The position numbers and the translations under genes are program-made. DNA of 64,000 nucleotides from positions 62,001-126,000 of the forward strand of contig CAYGSL010000003.1 in the NCBI GenBank assembly GCA_964352475.1, given 5' to 3'. This DNA comes from JAUIET01 sp964352475 (GTDB lineage: Bacteria; Pseudomonadota; Gammaproteobacteria; Pseudomonadales; JAUIET01). The first letter of the stretch is position 1; every line of letters begins with the position of its first letter. Positions 9,107 through 18,440 of this stretch are shown piece after piece. The notes under the pieces are model-generated. The model did not search any database and was not told the origin of the DNA. It saw only the letters and a program-made list of their open reading frames with translations.

Positions 9107-10244
9107 GTTGCGACATCAAGTCAGTCAGAGCTTCGGCGGCCTGCGCACTTGCATCCATGCGAAGCTGATGATGAATATCAAGAAAGCGCGATTGCAGAGA
9201 GATTTTACGGGACTCGTCTTCCAGCTCTGCCAAAAGAGCTGCGCCAAGAACATCCGCCTGCGCATCGTGCTGTATGAACTCTGGCACAAGCAATTCACCC
9301 GCTAGTAAATTTGGCAAGGCAAAAAAATCCGATTTCACCATGTGCCTGACGATCGCGTAGGTAGCTGCACTCACCTTATAGGCCATTACCATCGGCGTTT
9401 TCAGAAGCATGGCCTCAAGAGTGCTTGTGCCCGAGGCAAGTAATATTGCGTCGGCCGCACCCATTACAGTTTGCGAACGACCGTCATAAACCGTGACCCG
9501 TTCACTCAGCGCATGATCTTTCAACATTTCGTCCAGCGATTGCCGAATCACTGCATTTGCTGCGGGCACCAGATAGCGTATGTCAGGCCGACGCTCACTG
9601 AGCCACAGCATGCTATCCAGAAAGACCGGCATCATGCGCGCTGACTCTCCTCGTCTGCTGCCGGGCAGAACTGCAACATAAGTGGTGTTGTCTGTCAGGG
9701 CCAATTCGCGCCTGAATTCACTTTTGTCTGGCTGCAGCGGCAACTCATCGGCCAATGGATGTCCTACAAACCGTACCGGCACATCATGTATTTCGTAGAA
9801 CGCTGCTTCGAACGGAAACAATGTCAGCATCAAGTCTACCGACTGCTTGATTTTCAGCACTCTCTTCTGCCGCCAGGCCCAGACACTTGGGCTTACATAG
9901 TGCGCTGTGCGCACACCCTGACGATGCAACTCAGTGGCAACCCTGAGGTTAAAGTCTGGAGAATCTATACCAACGAATAAATCCGGTGGATCGGCAATAC
10001 ACTGGTCAACATAATTCCGTTTGATGCGAAGCAGCTCGGGCAAGCGCTTCAGGGGTTCGAACAGCCCCATCACCGACAATCGCTCCATCTCAACCTGCGA
10101 CTGCAAACCGGCGGCCGTCATTTTACTGCCACCAATGCCCTGGAATTCTACGCTGGGATTTTGTGCTTTCATGGCTCGCATCAATGAAGCGCCGAGAACA
10201 TCTCCGGATGCTTCGCCGGCCAGCAATGCGAGGGTTGAAGACAT
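9096..10244 (-). CDS. lpxB: Lipid-A-disaccharide synthase
   Basis: Joins UDP-2,3-diacylglucosamine and lipid X into the lipid A disaccharide (peripheral inner-membrane GT-B glycosyltransferase). 382 residues, as in E. coli. It opens LALLAGEASGDVLGA, the family N-terminal signature, and carries IGGSKM, VGIDSPDFNLR, HYVSPSVWAWRQKR and the VAVLPGSRRGE donor-site motif. It starts two bases after the lpxA stop and overlaps rnhB at its end. The LpxC and LpxH/LpxI steps are encoded elsewhere. Confidence 0.97.
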   Translation of the reverse strand: MSSTLALLAGEASGDVLGASLMRAMKAQNPSVEFQGIGGSKMTAAGLQSQVEMERLSVMGLFEPLKRLPELLRIKRNYVDQCIADPPDLFVGIDSPDFNLRVATELHRQGVRTAHYVSPSVWAWRQKRVLKIKQSVDLMLTLFPFEAAFYEIHDVPVRFVGHPLADELPLQPDKSEFRRELALTDNTTYVAVLPGSRRGESARMMPVFLDSMLWLSERRPDIRYLVPAANAVIRQSLDEMLKDHALSERVTVYDGRSQTVMGAADAILLASGTSTLEAMLLKTPMVMAYKVSAATYAIVRHMVKSDFFALPNLLAGELLVPEFIQHDAQADVLGAALLAELEDESRKISLQSRFLDIHHQLRMDASAQAAEALTDLMSQHGR

Positions 10245-10246
10245 CT

Positions 10247-11023
10247 TTAGCGGGTGATGCCCCGCTCTGAGTTTTCAATTGATTGAAGCAGTGGTTCTAT
10301 AGCGGGTTCCGTACTCGCCAGCTCACGAATCTGTTCTATCGCTTCGTCAAGCTTGTGGCCACGACGATAGAGAATCTTATAGGCTCTCTTCAGCAGTGAA
10401 ATAGTGTCACTGCTGAAATCGCGGCGCCGCAAGCCTTCCTGATTAATTGTGCGTACTTCAGCTGGCTGACCATAAACCATCATGTATGCAGGTATGTCTT
10501 TGATGACGTGCGATGCCATACCGGTGTATGAATGCGCACCCACATTACAATATTGATGAATCAAGGAATAGCCACTGATAATCGCCCAGTCATCTACCCG
10601 AACATGGCCGGCGAGTGATGCGTTATTTACCAGAATCGTGTTGTTTCCAACCACGCAATCGTGGGCAATGTGCACATAGGCCATGATCAGATTATTGTGA
10701 CCGATACTTGTCAGCGCTTTATCCTGCACTGTGCCCCGGTGAATAGTCACACCTTCGCGAATGATATTGTTATCGCCAACCTCAAGTCGAGTTGGCTCGC
10801 CCTTGTATTTTACGTCTGGTGTGTCTTCACCCACTGTAGAAAACTGGTAGATAGTGTTACCCGCGCCAATTCGGGTTGGACCCTTAATAACGACATGGGA
10901 ATGAATTTTACAGCCAGCTCCAATTTCAACATCAGGCCCAATCAACGTCCACGGGCCGATCTCCACATCGTCAGCAATCTTTGCCGATGGGTCTACCGCC
11001 GCTCGTGAATCTACGCCAGCCAT
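10247..11023 (-). CDS. lpxA: UDP-N-acetylglucosamine acyltransferase
   Basis: First enzyme of lipid A synthesis: transfers an R-3-hydroxyacyl chain from acyl carrier protein to the 3-OH of UDP-GlcNAc. Left-handed beta-helix of hexapeptide repeats (for example IGPWTLIGPDVEIGAGCKIH), the catalytic His in the NNLIMAYVHIAHDCVVG loop, and a helical C-terminus. The frame is open 42 codons further upstream, but that part overlaps fabZ and is proline-rich and unrelated. The ATG at 11023 gives MAGVDSRAAVDPSAKI and 258 residues (E. coli 262), 10 bases after the fabZ stop, so I use it. Confidence 0.95.
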   Translation of the reverse strand: MAGVDSRAAVDPSAKIADDVEIGPWTLIGPDVEIGAGCKIHSHVVIKGPTRIGAGNTIYQFSTVGEDTPDVKYKGEPTRLEVGDNNIIREGVTIHRGTVQDKALTSIGHNNLIMAYVHIAHDCVVGNNTILVNNASLAGHVRVDDWAIISGYSLIHQYCNVGAHSYTGMASHVIKDIPAYMMVYGQPAEVRTINQEGLRRRDFSSDTISLLKRAYKILYRRGHKLDEAIEQIRELASTEPAIEPLLQSIENSERGITR

Positions 11024-11033
11024 GCGTGTACGC

Positions 11034-11474
11034 TCAAGCCGGCCGGTCGGCGCAAAGAATGGTGGCGGCGGTAGCCAATTCACCATCAACACTGGCAGAG
11101 CATTCGAACTTCCAGATTCCGCGTCGCTGCGATAAAATTTTTGCCTCAAGTGTCAACTGGTCACCAGGCACAACCATGCGTTTGAAACGCACATTATCGC
11201 AACCCACCAGATAGTATATAGAGCCGTCTGCTGGCTTCTTCTCCACGCTCTTAAAGCCCAGAACGCCGGCAACCTGAGCCAGGGCTTCAATAATAAGAAC
11301 ACCCGGCATAATAGGAGAATCGGGAAAATGGCCATCAAAGTAAGGCTCATTCACGGTGACATTTTTGGTCGCTATAATCGATTCACCTAGGGTCAACGAT
11401 TCAACCCGGTCTACCAGCAGAAAAGGGTATCGATGCGGTAGATATTCCTTAATTTCTTTTACATCCATCCTCAT
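11034..11474 (-). CDS. fabZ: 3-hydroxyacyl-ACP dehydratase FabZ
   Basis: Dehydrates 3-hydroxyacyl-ACP to trans-2-enoyl-ACP in fatty acid elongation; it competes with LpxA and LpxD for the hydroxyacyl-ACP pool, which suits its place between them. 146 residues, hot-dog fold: LPHRYPFLLVDRV, then NEPYFDGHFPDSPIMPGVL with the catalytic His in GHFP, followed by LIIEALAQVAG with the catalytic Glu. It begins two bases after the lpxD stop. Confidence 0.96.
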   Translation of the reverse strand: MRMDVKEIKEYLPHRYPFLLVDRVESLTLGESIIATKNVTVNEPYFDGHFPDSPIMPGVLIIEALAQVAGVLGFKSVEKKPADGSIYYLVGCDNVRFKRMVVPGDQLTLEAKILSQRRGIWKFECSASVDGELATAATILCADRPA

Positions 11475-11476
11475 AA

Positions 11477-12496
11477 TTACGCTCTGTCAGCTATCTTCTG
11501 TTCCAATTCTGCTACGCGGCGGAATAAGCGATCCAAATGCAAAAACCGCACTGCGTTTTTCCGCCAGGTAGTATTGTCCGTCATCGTCGTTGAAGAAGAG
11601 TATGTTCCTGGCGTGCTTACTGATTTGCTCACTAATGTCATGCCAGTAAAATGAACGTTGTCTCCAATCTTCAAATGTCCGGCAATGCCGACGCCACCGC
11701 CCATAGTGCAATTCGCCCCGATTCGGGTACTCCCGGCAATACCGACGCAGCCAGCAATAGCAGTGTTGTCACCGATGACAACGTTATGCGCAAGGTGCAC
11801 TTGATTATCAATAATCACACCGTTGCCGATTTCAGTGTCTGTGATTGCCCCCCGGTCGATTGCTGTGCTCGCCCCTATAGAGACATCATTACCAATCCGC
11901 ACAGATCCCAGTTGGTGAATTTTTTGCCACCCTCCAGATGCGGGTGCATAACCGAAACCGTCAGAGCCGATCACGCAGCCACTGTGCAACTCAACGCGGT
12001 CACCTATATGCACATTGTGGTACAAGGTTACATTCGCTTTCAGTCGGCAGTTTTTACCGATGCTGCTGCAATCTCCGACCGCACAGCACGCCCCAACCGC
12101 ACTGCCATCGCCAATACTCACATTGTCGCCTATCACGCTATTCGCACCGATAGACACAGCGTCACCAAGCCGCACATTTTCACCAACTACTGCACTGGGG
12201 TGAACACCTGGCACAGGCAGTGGCGAATCGTTGAACAGCCCAGTGACTTTGGCGTAAGCAAGATACGGGTCCTGAACCTTAATGCAGCTGACCGGGCACT
12301 CTGATGCAAATTCCGGATTCAGTAGCACCACGCCTGCTTCAGTATTTTTCAAATGCTCGAGATATCTGGCACCGGACAAAAAACTGATGTCGGTGGCGCT
12401 GGCACTATTGAGAGGCGCGATACCGCTAATCTTGGCGTCTTTGTCGCCGCGCAGTTCACCATCAACTGCGCGGCAAATGTCAGCCAGAGTGACCAA
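11477..12496 (-). CDS. lpxD: UDP-3-O-(3-hydroxyacyl)glucosamine N-acyltransferase
   Basis: Third step of lipid A synthesis: adds the N-linked 3-hydroxyacyl chain. 339 residues: an N-terminal uridine-binding domain (VTLADICRAVDGELRGD), a long hexapeptide left-handed helix, the catalytic His in HNVVIGDNTAIAGCVG and the nearby GSDGFGYAP segment, and a C-terminal helix. The start is TTG placed directly after the skp TAA stop. No ATG or GTG lies nearby in frame, and family alignment supports this N-terminus, so expression probably depends on coupling to skp. Confidence 0.94.
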   Translation of the reverse strand: MVTLADICRAVDGELRGDKDAKISGIAPLNSASATDISFLSGARYLEHLKNTEAGVVLLNPEFASECPVSCIKVQDPYLAYAKVTGLFNDSPLPVPGVHPSAVVGENVRLGDAVSIGANSVIGDNVSIGDGSAVGACCAVGDCSSIGKNCRLKANVTLYHNVHIGDRVELHSGCVIGSDGFGYAPASGGWQKIHQLGSVRIGNDVSIGASTAIDRGAITDTEIGNGVIIDNQVHLAHNVVIGDNTAIAGCVGIAGSTRIGANCTMGGGVGIAGHLKIGDNVHFTGMTLVSKSVSTPGTYSSSTTMTDNTTWRKNAVRFLHLDRLFRRVAELEQKIADRA

Positions 12497-13021
12497 TTAC
12501 TTGCCGGCGCCAGCGTTCAGCTTGTCCGTGACTTTTGAGGTAATGTCGTAGCTTGCCGATCGGTGCATCACCGCCTCAGCTCGCAGTATCAAGCCGATGT
12601 TTTCAGATTCGATCAGCTCACCGACTATTTTCTGAACTCTTGGTCCAACCTCAACGCCCAGCTGCTGAATGACATCATTCTGCGCCGCCTGCAGTTTCTT
12701 TACATTGTGCTCAATATCAGCACGTAACGTCGTGATTTTCTTCTGGGCGTCAGCCTGCTGCGTTGCAGACATAACCGCCGATTCTTTTTTCAGCTCTTCC
12801 ACAAGGTCAGAGTATTCCTTGCGCAGCTTATCATGCTCGGTCTTATTATCGACAAACTCCTTCTCTTCTTGCAGCTTCTGCAAGCGCTGCTTGGCCAGCT
12901 CAGAATTAAGAATAGCTTCCTGAGGGCTAAATACAGCGACTTTGCCGGACTGCGCCTGAGCGTTAAGTGTGACACTGCCTAGTAGCAGGGCCACCAAAAT
13001 TAGTTGAATCAATCTGTTCAC
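12497..13021 (-). CDS. skp: Periplasmic chaperone Skp/OmpH
   Basis: Trimeric periplasmic chaperone that carries unfolded outer-membrane proteins to the BAM complex. I place the start at GTG 13021 (VNRLIQLILVALLLGSV), which has GGAG seven bases upstream and begins a clean signal peptide cleaved after LNAQA. A longer frame from a TTG at 13087 would put a polar stretch ahead of the signal peptide. The mature part starts SGKVAVFSPQEAIL and continues as two long charged helices (coiled-coil tentacles). 174 residues; E. coli Skp has 161. Lies 69 bases after bamA, its functional partner. Confidence 0.92.
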   Translation of the reverse strand: MNRLIQLILVALLLGSVTLNAQAQSGKVAVFSPQEAILNSELAKQRLQKLQEEKEFVDNKTEHDKLRKEYSDLVEELKKESAVMSATQQADAQKKITTLRADIEHNVKKLQAAQNDVIQQLGVEVGPRVQKIVGELIESENIGLILRAEAVMHRSASYDITSKVTDKLNAGAGK

Positions 13022-13090
13022 TGTAGTTCTCCGTAGTTGACAGAATCTTGTATTAGAGGACCCTGGCAGTACCAGGTTTCTCAACAAATG

Positions 13091-15769
13091 TTAAAAGCTC
13101 CGACCGAGCGAGAATTGAAATACTTCGGTTTCATCTTCCGGTGTGTCATTCAAGGCCTTGGCCAAACTGAAAGTCAGCGGTCCAAAGCCCGATATCCAGG
13201 TCAGACCAACCCCCACAGAATACCGCAATTCATCTGCATCTACATCAAAACAGTTGACTTGCGTTGGCCCACACTCAGTGTTAAAGACGTTACCAATGTC
13301 CAGAAAAAAGGCCGATCTCAAAGATCGTCGATCTTTAATAAATGGCAGGGGAAACAACAATTCCATGCTGCCCTCTATCTGAACATTACCGCCGAACGGG
13401 TCCGGATCATCGTTAACAAACGCGGGTGCTACGGCCAATTGGTTCAAAAATTGGCCAGGATTATTCGGGTCTGCTAATAATTGATAGGCGAAACGCTGGT
13501 CCCGCTGCGCTACAGTCGTGATCGGGTCTCGATTTGTTGGATCAATTTCATCCGTTGAGTAGCGCAATGCTGGCGTACTGCGTGGTCCAAGTGTGTTGTT
13601 TTTGAAGCCGCGAACCGATCCGAAACCACCTGAGTAGAAATTTTCAAAAAACGGCAGCCCACTGCTGCTTCCATAACCATCACCATAAGCGAGTTGGGTT
13701 CTAAATCGTAAGGTCCAGTTATTAGTGATGGGCACAAACAGCTGGCCTTCATACTGCAGCTTGTAGTACTCAAGATCAGAGCCGGGTACGGTAAATTCAA
13801 ACGATAAACTTTGCGACGAGCCGCGGGTGGCCAGCAAACCCCTATTCAACCTGGACTGCCGCCAGGACAAGGTAAACGGGAAGTTGGTAAATCGAGTGCC
13901 ATTTTCATCCAGAAAACCTGGAATTGGATCAACAATGGCACCCTCTATTTCGCGCAAATCATCGATCAATCCAAGCAGGGGTGCAGTTACTACCGTATCG
14001 AGAATGCCGTCACCGTTAGTGTCTTCAAAAACACCCGGTTCAATCAGATACCTCGCGCTGGGCGCAGACAGATCAAGCGCGCCAATATTGTCATTAATAC
14101 GAGGGCTGCCAATAATTTCCCTAACGGCGAAATCGCCGGTTGTGATCTTGGTATTGTTAACCCCCATACTAAAACCAAGCGATTCCGTCTCGCTGATGGG
14201 GTATCCAAAGCTCATAGCGCCACCAAACGTATCGGTGGAAAAACGAGAAATATTGATCTCATCCAAATCCGTTTTTCGAAAAAACACGCTGAACCCGCGG
14301 CTCACTCCGTCTTCCGTGTAATACGGATCAGAGTAACTCAGGTTATAACTGGTCTGATAACGGCTGTTACTTACACCAATCCCAACGCGCTTGCCGGTAC
14401 CCAAAAAATTGTTTTGCTGCAGGTTCGCGCTAAGCAGCAGACCGGCGTCTTGCGCATAGCCAAGGCTTGCCGAAATACTGCCGGAAGTTTGCTCTTCCAC
14501 TTCGTACTCAACGTCAATCAGGTCATCGCTGCCAGGCACTTCTGGCGTTTCAACTTTTACTTCCTTGAAGAAGCCAAGCCGCTCCAGGCGTATTCGCGAT
14601 TGCTCAATCTTTGCCCGTGCGGCCGGCGCAGATTCCATCTGGCGCATTTCACGGCGCAATACTTCGTCTACCGTTTTAGTGTTGCCGCGAAAATTGATTC
14701 GTCTCACATAAGTACGCTTGCCAGGATCAACGAAAAACTTTAGGGCGACAGTGTTATTGTCATCGTCAATCTCCGGAATGCCATTCACTTCAGCAAAGGT
14801 ATAGCCTTCATCACCCAGTCGATTGGTAATGAATTCTTCGGTTCGTGTGACTCGAATCTGCGAAAAGGTTTGGTCTTCGTCCACGATCAGGTAACGTCGC
14901 ATTTCCTCTTCTTCAAGTATGAAATCGCCACCCAGAGTGACCTCATTCACTTTGTACTCAACGCCCTCATCAACGTTCACCGTTATATAGACTGCGTCCC
15001 GATCCGGTGTAATTGCCACCTGCGTAGAGTCAATAGCGAAGCGGATGTAACCTCGATCCTTATAAAAGGATTCAAGGGTTTCCAAATCTCCTGAAAGTTT
15101 TTCCTTTGAGTATTTGTCGTTACCGCTGATAAATGAAAGCCAGCCGGTACTGTTCAACTCAAACAGATCAATCAAATCTTCATCATTGTGAGCAGAATTA
15201 CCCACTATGTTGATGTGTTTTATTTTTGCAACCGAGCCTTCGTTCACATTGATATTTACTGCTACACGGTTACGCGGTTGCTCAATCACTTCCGTATCAA
15301 TTTTGGCGTCGTAACGACCCTGGCTCACGTACTGGCGCTGCAATTCAAGGCCCATACCATCAAGAGTGGAGCGCTTGAAAACGCGCCCAACCGCAAGGCC
15401 GGCGCCTTTCAAACCGTCCAGTAAGGCCTCTGTTTCAATCGCTTTGTTGCCCTCTATTTCGATCTCGCTGATTGAAGGGCGTTCAAACACGGTAACGACC
15501 AGAATATTCTCATCTCTAGAGAACTGGATGTCGTCAAAATTGCCCGTTTTAAACAAAGTCTTTGCAGCCGACACCAGCATACCTTGCGACACACGATCAC
15601 CGACGCTAACAGGCAAGGCATTGAAAACGCTTCCAGCAGTGATTCGCTGCAAGCCTTCTACCCGTATATCATTAACGGTAAACGGCTCTATGCCTTGCGC
15701 GCGCGCAATACCGGTGAACAGGCATAAACCGAGAACAAACAACAGCAGGGTTTTATATTGCATCGTCAC
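13091..15769 (-). CDS. bamA: Outer membrane protein assembly factor BamA
   Basis: Central outer-membrane component of the BAM machine that folds beta-barrel proteins. 892 residues, longer than E. coli BamA (810). A signal peptide ends near residue 24 (IARAQ), followed by five POTRA domains to about residue 425 and a 16-strand barrel. The conserved loop-6 motif VRGF is at 719-722 and the C-terminus ends in phenylalanine (SLGRSF). The extra length lies in extracellular loops: residues about 553-622 carry DTNGDGILD (583-591), which matches a calcium-binding DxNxDGxxD loop, and 738-795 is another expanded loop. Start is GTG (15769) or the ATG two codons later. Sits between rseP and skp as in other gammaproteobacteria. 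Confidence 0.96.
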   Translation of the reverse strand: MTMQYKTLLLFVLGLCLFTGIARAQGIEPFTVNDIRVEGLQRITAGSVFNALPVSVGDRVSQGMLVSAAKTLFKTGNFDDIQFSRDENILVVTVFERPSISEIEIEGNKAIETEALLDGLKGAGLAVGRVFKRSTLDGMGLELQRQYVSQGRYDAKIDTEVIEQPRNRVAVNINVNEGSVAKIKHINIVGNSAHNDEDLIDLFELNSTGWLSFISGNDKYSKEKLSGDLETLESFYKDRGYIRFAIDSTQVAITPDRDAVYITVNVDEGVEYKVNEVTLGGDFILEEEEMRRYLIVDEDQTFSQIRVTRTEEFITNRLGDEGYTFAEVNGIPEIDDDNNTVALKFFVDPGKRTYVRRINFRGNTKTVDEVLRREMRQMESAPAARAKIEQSRIRLERLGFFKEVKVETPEVPGSDDLIDVEYEVEEQTSGSISASLGYAQDAGLLLSANLQQNNFLGTGKRVGIGVSNSRYQTSYNLSYSDPYYTEDGVSRGFSVFFRKTDLDEINISRFSTDTFGGAMSFGYPISETESLGFSMGVNNTKITTGDFAVREIIGSPRINDNIGALDLSAPSARYLIEPGVFEDTNGDGILDTVVTAPLLGLIDDLREIEGAIVDPIPGFLDENGTRFTNFPFTLSWRQSRLNRGLLATRGSSQSLSFEFTVPGSDLEYYKLQYEGQLFVPITNNWTLRFRTQLAYGDGYGSSSGLPFFENFYSGGFGSVRGFKNNTLGPRSTPALRYSTDEIDPTNRDPITTVAQRDQRFAYQLLADPNNPGQFLNQLAVAPAFVNDDPDPFGGNVQIEGSMELLFPLPFIKDRRSLRSAFFLDIGNVFNTECGPTQVNCFDVDADELRYSVGVGLTWISGFGPLTFSLAKALNDTPEDETEVFQFSLGRSF

Positions 15770-15812
15770 TGTAACGCTCTTTAAATTCTATTTATTGTCC
15801 GATCATTCAACA

Positions 15813-17198
15813 TCACAATCTTGCGATGTCGTTGACCATAACAAGCACAAACACACCAATCAGCACAAACAAGCCTAATTGCTGACCAACAATCTGGACA
15901 CGCTCTGATACCGGGCTGCCCTTGAAAATCTCCACCACAAAATACAACAGATGGCCGCCGTCCAGCATTGGTATTGGCAGCAGATTCATAATGCCAAGGC
16001 TGATACTCAACAACGCCAACAAGTTTAACCAGCTCAACCAGCCGGCTGCCGCTGAATCATTCGCGACTTGGGCAATAGTAATAGGACCCGCCATATTCTT
16101 CGGTGACATTTGACCAAACAGCATCTTTTTTACCGCATTTACGGTGAGCACAGACAGTTCCCAGGTGCGACCCACGCCGGCTTGCAGGGCTTCCAGTGGA
16201 GAATAGCGGTATTCGCGAATCATATGCTCTGGCCATTTGCCCATGGAAGGCGCAATGCCAACCCGGCCAATATCCTCTCCTTGCTGGTTCTCCATACTCT
16301 GCGGAATCACCACCGTGCGCATATCCTTGCCATCGCGACGGTAGTCCAGATCAATGCTGATCTTTGGGCGCGCCTGGATATAGCTGACAAGACTCGACCA
16401 GGATTCGATTGCTTGACCATCCACACTGAGCAGCTCATCACCAACTCTCAGGCCCGCTCTGTCGCCAGGGCTGTTCTCCTCAACAGCGCTCAGAATCAGC
16501 TCAATATCAGGCCGAAACAGCTGCAGCCCCAGCGCGCCTAAAACATCTGGCTCTGCTACACCTTGCAACCAGTTATCTAGCTCAATCTCTGATTGATACA
16601 CCAAATCTGAATCGGGGTAGCGAACACTGAGTAGCAATGTGCCGCTCTCGCCAAGACGTTTAAACAACTGCAGCTGCAAGGCTTGCCGCGTAGGTGTCTC
16701 TGAGTCATCCACCTCAACAATTTCCTGACCGGTTTCCAGACCCGCTTCCGCTGCCAGCGACTGCGGCGCTACCTGTTCAATCACCGGCGCCAAACCACGC
16801 TCACCGCCAAGGTACACCCCCCATAACACAAGTATTGCCAGCAACAAATTGGCAACCGGGCCGGCTGCCACAACAAATATTCTTGCCCACACAGACTTGG
16901 CGGTGAATTCCTGTGATTCTACATCGGCAATCGAGCAGTCAGCCTGATCCGCAAATTCGGCCAGGTTACAATCGCGCTGGTCAAGCATTTTTACGTAACC
17001 ACCCAGTGGCAGCGGTGTGATTGCAAATTCAGTACCCTGCGAATCGTGCCAGGTATAAAACGGTTTTCCAAAACCTATGGAGAAACGCAGCACTTTGATA
17101 CCCATGCGTCTGGCCGCCCAGAAATGGCCGTATTCGTGAAAGGTGATGAGCACACCAAACGTCACTACAAAAACCAGTATGGTAGTCAAAAAACTCAC
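15813..17198 (-). CDS. rseP: Site-2 protease RseP
   Basis: Inner-membrane zinc metalloprotease that makes the second, intramembrane cut in the anti-sigma factor (RseA/MucA) to release the envelope-stress sigma factor. 461 residues, matching the family (about 450). The zinc site HEYGH is at residues 21-25 in the first membrane helix; the third metal ligand lies in NLLPIPMLDGGH near the C-terminus; two tandem PDZ domains lie between. GTG start with AGGG about nine bases upstream. Located between dxr and bamA, the normal order, which links envelope-stress control to BamA. Confidence 0.96.
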   Translation of the reverse strand: MSFLTTILVFVVTFGVLITFHEYGHFWAARRMGIKVLRFSIGFGKPFYTWHDSQGTEFAITPLPLGGYVKMLDQRDCNLAEFADQADCSIADVESQEFTAKSVWARIFVVAAGPVANLLLAILVLWGVYLGGERGLAPVIEQVAPQSLAAEAGLETGQEIVEVDDSETPTRQALQLQLFKRLGESGTLLLSVRYPDSDLVYQSEIELDNWLQGVAEPDVLGALGLQLFRPDIELILSAVEENSPGDRAGLRVGDELLSVDGQAIESWSSLVSYIQARPKISIDLDYRRDGKDMRTVVIPQSMENQQGEDIGRVGIAPSMGKWPEHMIREYRYSPLEALQAGVGRTWELSVLTVNAVKKMLFGQMSPKNMAGPITIAQVANDSAAAGWLSWLNLLALLSISLGIMNLLPIPMLDGGHLLYFVVEIFKGSPVSERVQIVGQQLGLFVLIGVFVLVMVNDIARL

Positions 17199-17252
17199 CG
17201 GTTTTTACCCTGCAGATGTTGTTGTCGAGATTTCGCCTGATACATTATTTGC

Positions 17253-18440
17253 CTAAGCCTGGGTTTCTAACAAACACTGTCGGGCACGAGCCCGCGCAGA
17301 ATTGTCTACTTCTAGGACCGCATCAATGCTGCTCAGTTCAACCGAGTTAGCCATGCTTAGGCAATCTTCCACAATGCGTGCGATATCAGTAAATGCAATG
17401 TGATGCTTTAAAAAAGCGTCCACAGCTACCTCATTGGCCGCATTCAACACACAGCTGAACGATCCACCAGACCGGGCCGCTTCCGTGGCCAGGCGCAAAC
17501 AAGGGAAGCGCTCGAAGTCCGGCTTTTCAAACGACAAATTTGCCATTTCAATCAAGTTGAGCGCGCGCACACCCGCGGACACTCTGTCAGGCCAGGCGAG
17601 ACCATAGGCAATAGGAGTACGCATATCCGGGTTGCCAAGCTGAGCCAAAACCGAACCATCATTATACTGGACCATGGAGTGAATCACGCTTTGCGGATGC
17701 ACTACTATTTCCACATCTTCAACGGGCGTATTGAACAACCAGGCGGCTTCGATCAACTCAAGCCCTTTATTCATCATGGTGGCAGAATCTACTGAAATCT
17801 TGGCGCCCATGCTCCAGTTCGGATGCTTGCACGCCTGCTCTGGCGTGACGTATTCCAGCTGCTCTATTGGCATCTCACGAAACGGCCCGCCAGATCCAGT
17901 CAACAAGATTCGCTCTACTGCTTTCGCCTGCTGGCCAGCCTGGTAATTGTCCGGCATGCACTGGAATATCGCATTGTGCTCACTGTCAATTGGCAGCAAC
18001 TGTGCGCCCGCTGTGGCAACGGCATCCATAAACAACTGACCGGACATCACTAGACTTTCTTTGTTCGCCAGCAACACTTTCTTGCCTGCGTTGGCGGCCG
18101 CCAGCGACGAAGCCAGACCGGCGGCGCCTACTATTGCAGCCATTACCGTATCAACCTCATCCAGCGCAGCCACTTCTACCAGAGACTCTTTGCCCGCCAG
18201 AACCTGCGTTGATAAGCCATTGGATTTGCATTGCGAGTCTAAATCAGCAGCAGCGGATGCGTCATTCATAACCGCATATTGAGGCTGAAACTCCTTGCAC
18301 AGAGCTAACATATCCACAACGTTTGAATTAGCGGTCAGCGCCGTTACTTGCCAGCGCTGTGGGTGTTGTCGAACAACATCCAGCGTATTCTGACCAATAG
18401 AGCCAGTGGCTCCAAGAACGCACACCGTTTCGGTACTCAT
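17253..18440 (-). CDS. dxr: 1-deoxy-D-xylulose-5-phosphate reductoisomerase
   Basis: Converts DXP to 2-C-methyl-D-erythritol 4-phosphate, the committed step of the MEP isoprenoid pathway. 395 residues. NADPH-binding LGATGSIGQNTLDVV at the N-terminus, LANKESLVMSG, the metal- and substrate-site PIDSEHNAIFQ, and SVDSATMMNKGLELIEA. Its ATG overlaps the cdsA stop by four bases (ATGA), so translation is probably coupled. Together with uppS nearby, the operon supplies undecaprenyl carrier lipid. Confidence 0.97.
   Translation of the reverse strand: MSTETVCVLGATGSIGQNTLDVVRQHPQRWQVTALTANSNVVDMLALCKEFQPQYAVMNDASAAADLDSQCKSNGLSTQVLAGKESLVEVAALDEVDTVMAAIVGAAGLASSLAAANAGKKVLLANKESLVMSGQLFMDAVATAGAQLLPIDSEHNAIFQCMPDNYQAGQQAKAVERILLTGSGGPFREMPIEQLEYVTPEQACKHPNWSMGAKISVDSATMMNKGLELIEAAWLFNTPVEDVEIVVHPQSVIHSMVQYNDGSVLAQLGNPDMRTPIAYGLAWPDRVSAGVRALNLIEMANLSFEKPDFERFPCLRLATEAARSGGSFSCVLNAANEVAVDAFLKHHIAFTDIARIVEDCLSMANSVELSSIDAVLEVDNSARARARQCLLETQA

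Noticed and set aside
11024..11149. N-terminal extension of lpxA into fabZ
   Set aside because: Proline-rich stretch unlike LpxA; ATG at 11023 gives normal length.
13811..14743. A 310-codon open frame antisense to bamA
   Set aside because: It is the mirror of bamA coding bias, has no recognisable domain and no ribosome-binding site.
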